A stretch of DNA of 64,000 bases from Streptomyces sp. DH24. GTDB lineage: Bacteria; Actinomycetota; Actinomycetes; Streptomycetales; Streptomycetaceae. The notes under the pieces are model-generated. The model saw only the letters and a list, made by a program, of their open reading frames with translations, was not told the DNA's origin and made no database searches. Made by a program: the position numbers and the translations under genes. Numbering within the stretch: the stretch's first letter is position 1; the number at the start of each line of letters is the position of its first letter. Below, piece by piece: positions 62,409-64,000 of this stretch. Location: NCBI RefSeq assembly GCF_029813775.1, contig NZ_JARVKW010000023.1, forward strand, positions 1 through 64,000, in the 5' to 3' direction.

Positions 62409-63542
62409 TCAGGCGACGCCCGCCGCCGTCGCCCGTACCGTCGACGCGATCGTCGCCGAGCCCACCACGCGCGTGCCGTCGTACAGGACGATCGCCTGGC
62501 CGGGCGCGACGCCGCGGACCGGCTCGGCGAAGCGCACCTTCAGCCCGCCGTCGGACGGCTCGGCGGTCACCTCGGTCTCGTCGCCGTGCGCGCGGAGCTG
62601 GGCCGTGTAGGTGCCGGGGCCGGTCGGGGCGGCTCCGCACCAGCGGGGCTTGATCGCGGTGAGCGCGGTGACGTCGAGCGCGGACGCGGGACCGACGGTG
62701 ACCGTGTTGTCGACGGGCGAGATGTCCAGGACGTAGCGCGGCTTGCCGTCGGGGGCCGGGGTGCCGATGCGCAGGCCCTTGCGCTGGCCGATGGTGAAGC
62801 CGTACGCGCCCTCGTGCGTGCCCAGCTTGGCGCCGGACTCGTCGACGATGTCGCCCTCGGCCTTGCCGAGCCGGTTCGCGAGGAACCCCTGGGTGTCGCC
62901 GTCGGCGATGAAGCAGATGTCGTGCGAGTCGGGCTTCTTGGCGACGGCGAGGCCGCGCCGCTCGGCCTCCGCGCGGATCTCGTCCTTGGTGGTGACCGTG
63001 TCGCCGAGCGGGAACATGGCGTGCGCGAGCTGCCGGTCGTCCAGCACGCCCAGCACGTACGACTGGTCCTTGGCCATGTCGGAGGCGCGGTGCAGCTCGC
63101 GCGTGCCGTCCTCGTTCACGACGACCTTGGCGTAGTGACCGGTGCAGACCGCGTCGAAGCCCAGCGCCAGCGCCTTGTCCAGCAGGGCGGCGAACTTGAT
63201 CTTCTCGTTGCAGCGCAGGCACGGGTTCGGGGTGCGGCCGGCCTCGTACTCGGCGACGAAGTCCTCGACGACGTCCTCGCGGAAGCGGTCGGCGAGGTCC
63301 CACACGTAGAACGGGATGCCGATGACGTCGGCGGCGCGGCGGGCGTCGCGCGAGTCCTCGATGGTGCAGCAGCCGCGCGCGCCCGTGCGGAACGACTGGG
63401 GGTTCGCCGAGAGGGCGAGGTGGACGCCGGTGACGTCGTGGCCCGCCTCGGCCGCGCGTGCCGCGGCGACGGCTGAGTCGACGCCGCCGGACATGGCGGC
63501 GAGGACGCGGAGGGGTCGGGTGCGCTGCGGGGTGTCAGTCAT
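62409..63542 (-). CDS. mnmA: tRNA-uridine 2-sulfurtransferase
   Basis: 377 residues. Makes 2-thiouridine at position 34 of Glu, Gln and Lys tRNAs. PP-loop SGGVDSAVAAARA at the N-terminus; Cys108 in TPNPCLRCNEKIKF is the predicted catalytic cysteine, paired with the Cys in HDICFIAD. The frame stays open upstream to 63962 but the family start is MTDTPQRTRPLRVLAAMSGG at 63542. Confidence 0.96.
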   Translation of the reverse strand: MTDTPQRTRPLRVLAAMSGGVDSAVAAARAAEAGHDVTGVHLALSANPQSFRTGARGCCTIEDSRDARRAADVIGIPFYVWDLADRFREDVVEDFVAEYEAGRTPNPCLRCNEKIKFAALLDKALALGFDAVCTGHYAKVVVNEDGTRELHRASDMAKDQSYVLGVLDDRQLAHAMFPLGDTVTTKDEIRAEAERRGLAVAKKPDSHDICFIADGDTQGFLANRLGKAEGDIVDESGAKLGTHEGAYGFTIGQRKGLRIGTPAPDGKPRYVLDISPVDNTVTVGPASALDVTALTAIKPRWCGAAPTGPGTYTAQLRAHGDETEVTAEPSDGGLKVRFAEPVRGVAPGQAIVLYDGTRVVGSATIASTVRATAAGVA

Positions 63543-63602
63543 AGCCCCTCCAGGGTACGGGGGCCCGGGAACCTGGACTCCCGGGTATCCGTTCACGATC
63601 AC

Positions 63603-64000
63603 ATGGGGGAGAGACGAGCATCCAAGGACACCGACCGGCGCATGGGGCGGCGGGCGCTGATCGTCGGCGGTGCGGCGGCCGCCGTCGGCACGGCGGCGCT
63701 GGCGCGCGACGAGCTGGCCCGGCTGTGGTGGCGGACACCGGGCGTGGAGAAGCCGCGCGAGGCGGGCGAGGTGGACTTCCGGGGTGCGCGCTGGGTGGCG
63801 GCGTCGGACGCGAACTGGCGCCGCGCGGACCGGCCCGACGACTACGGCATCGACATGGTGGTCGTCCATGTCACGCAGGGCAGCTTCGACAGCGCGGTGA
63901 GGGCGTTCCAGGACCCGGGGCACCGGGCGGCCACGCACTACATCGTCGGCCAGGACGGCCACATCGCGCAGATGATCCGCGAGCTGGACGTGGCGTACCA
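63603..64000 (+). CDS. N-acetylmuramoyl-L-alanine amidase, N-terminal part
   Basis: 132 codons are visible and the gene continues beyond the window. A twin-arginine-like signal (DRRMGRRALIVGG) is followed by an amidase_2 domain: WRRADRPDDYGIDMVVVHVTQG contains the first zinc ligand, and HRAATHYIVGQDGHIAQMI the substrate-side strand. It should cleave peptidoglycan stem peptides outside the cell. The ATG at 63603 has no ribosome site; an in-frame ATG at 63642 is the alternative. Confidence 0.82.
   Translation, partial: MGERRASKDTDRRMGRRALIVGGAAAAVGTAALARDELARLWWRTPGVEKPREAGEVDFRGARWVAASDANWRRADRPDDYGIDMVVVHVTQGSFDSAVRAFQDPGHRAATHYIVGQDGHIAQMIRELDVAY

Overview
The window is high-GC actinobacterial DNA. 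Codon third positions are strongly G/C, GTG starts are common and genes are often coupled by GTGA or ATGA overlaps. The gene set and order point to Streptomyces. From memory it matches the region of the S. coelicolor chromosome running from accB back to mnmA/trmU (about SCO5535 to SCO5487). I could not run an alignment to confirm this. It looks like ordinary core chromosome: I see no transposase, integrase, phage gene, CRISPR array, rRNA or tRNA.

Layout. 1-1.3 kb: start of an acyl-CoA carboxylase beta subunit, divergent from a YceI-family gene with a palindromic operator. 1.3-8 kb: a TPM-type membrane protein, then a divergent pair of secreted glycosidases (GH3 and GH30). 7.9-9.8 kb: citramalate synthase (cimA) behind a short Ile-containing leader peptide and an intrinsic terminator, which looks like an attenuator. 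9.9-15.5 kb: an unusual urease-like cassette (fused ureAB, divergent ureC, agmatine deiminase, TetR) divergent from an NCS1 nucleobase permease, with a TetR-like palindrome between them. 15.6-18 kb: ilvE and leuB. 18-20 kb: a Tat/lipoprotein metallophosphoesterase and a 43-residue protein. 20-24 kb: proline catabolism (proline dehydrogenase, pruA) with a divergent PucR-type regulator. 24.2-29.2 kb: a peptide/metallophore-type ABC importer behind a Zur-like box, whose two permeases are fused in one polypeptide. 29.3-34.9 kb: serA and ilvC-ilvN-ilvB, with the ilvB leader peptide and attenuator. 34.9-38.1 kb: a PAS-GGDEF protein with a decayed EAL domain. 38.3-49.2 kb: oxidoreductases, a PQQ-type sugar dehydrogenase lipoprotein, a large LuxR/AAA regulator, an MMPL transporter and small membrane proteins. 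49.4-52.9 kb: gatCAB with a small membrane-protein gene inserted between gatA and gatB. 53.2-55.5 kb: a GGDEF-EAL protein with both motifs intact (RmdB-like). 55.7-64 kb: ligA, a MetE-like protein, an SDR, a LOG-family protein, a methyltransferase, a DUF427 protein, an alpha/beta hydrolase, mnmA and the start of a secreted amidase.

How the genes work together. cimA (citramalate entry to isoleucine), ilvB/ilvN/ilvC/ilvE and leuB form most of a branched-chain amino acid pathway, with serA alongside. Two separate transcripts (cimA and ilvB) carry leader-peptide attenuators. The proline genes form a regulator/operon unit. The two c-di-GMP proteins contrast: one appears to be a cyclase only, the other has intact synthesis and hydrolysis motifs. 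The best candidates for under-described biology are the urease-like cassette, the cimA attenuator and the Zur-boxed fused-permease importer.
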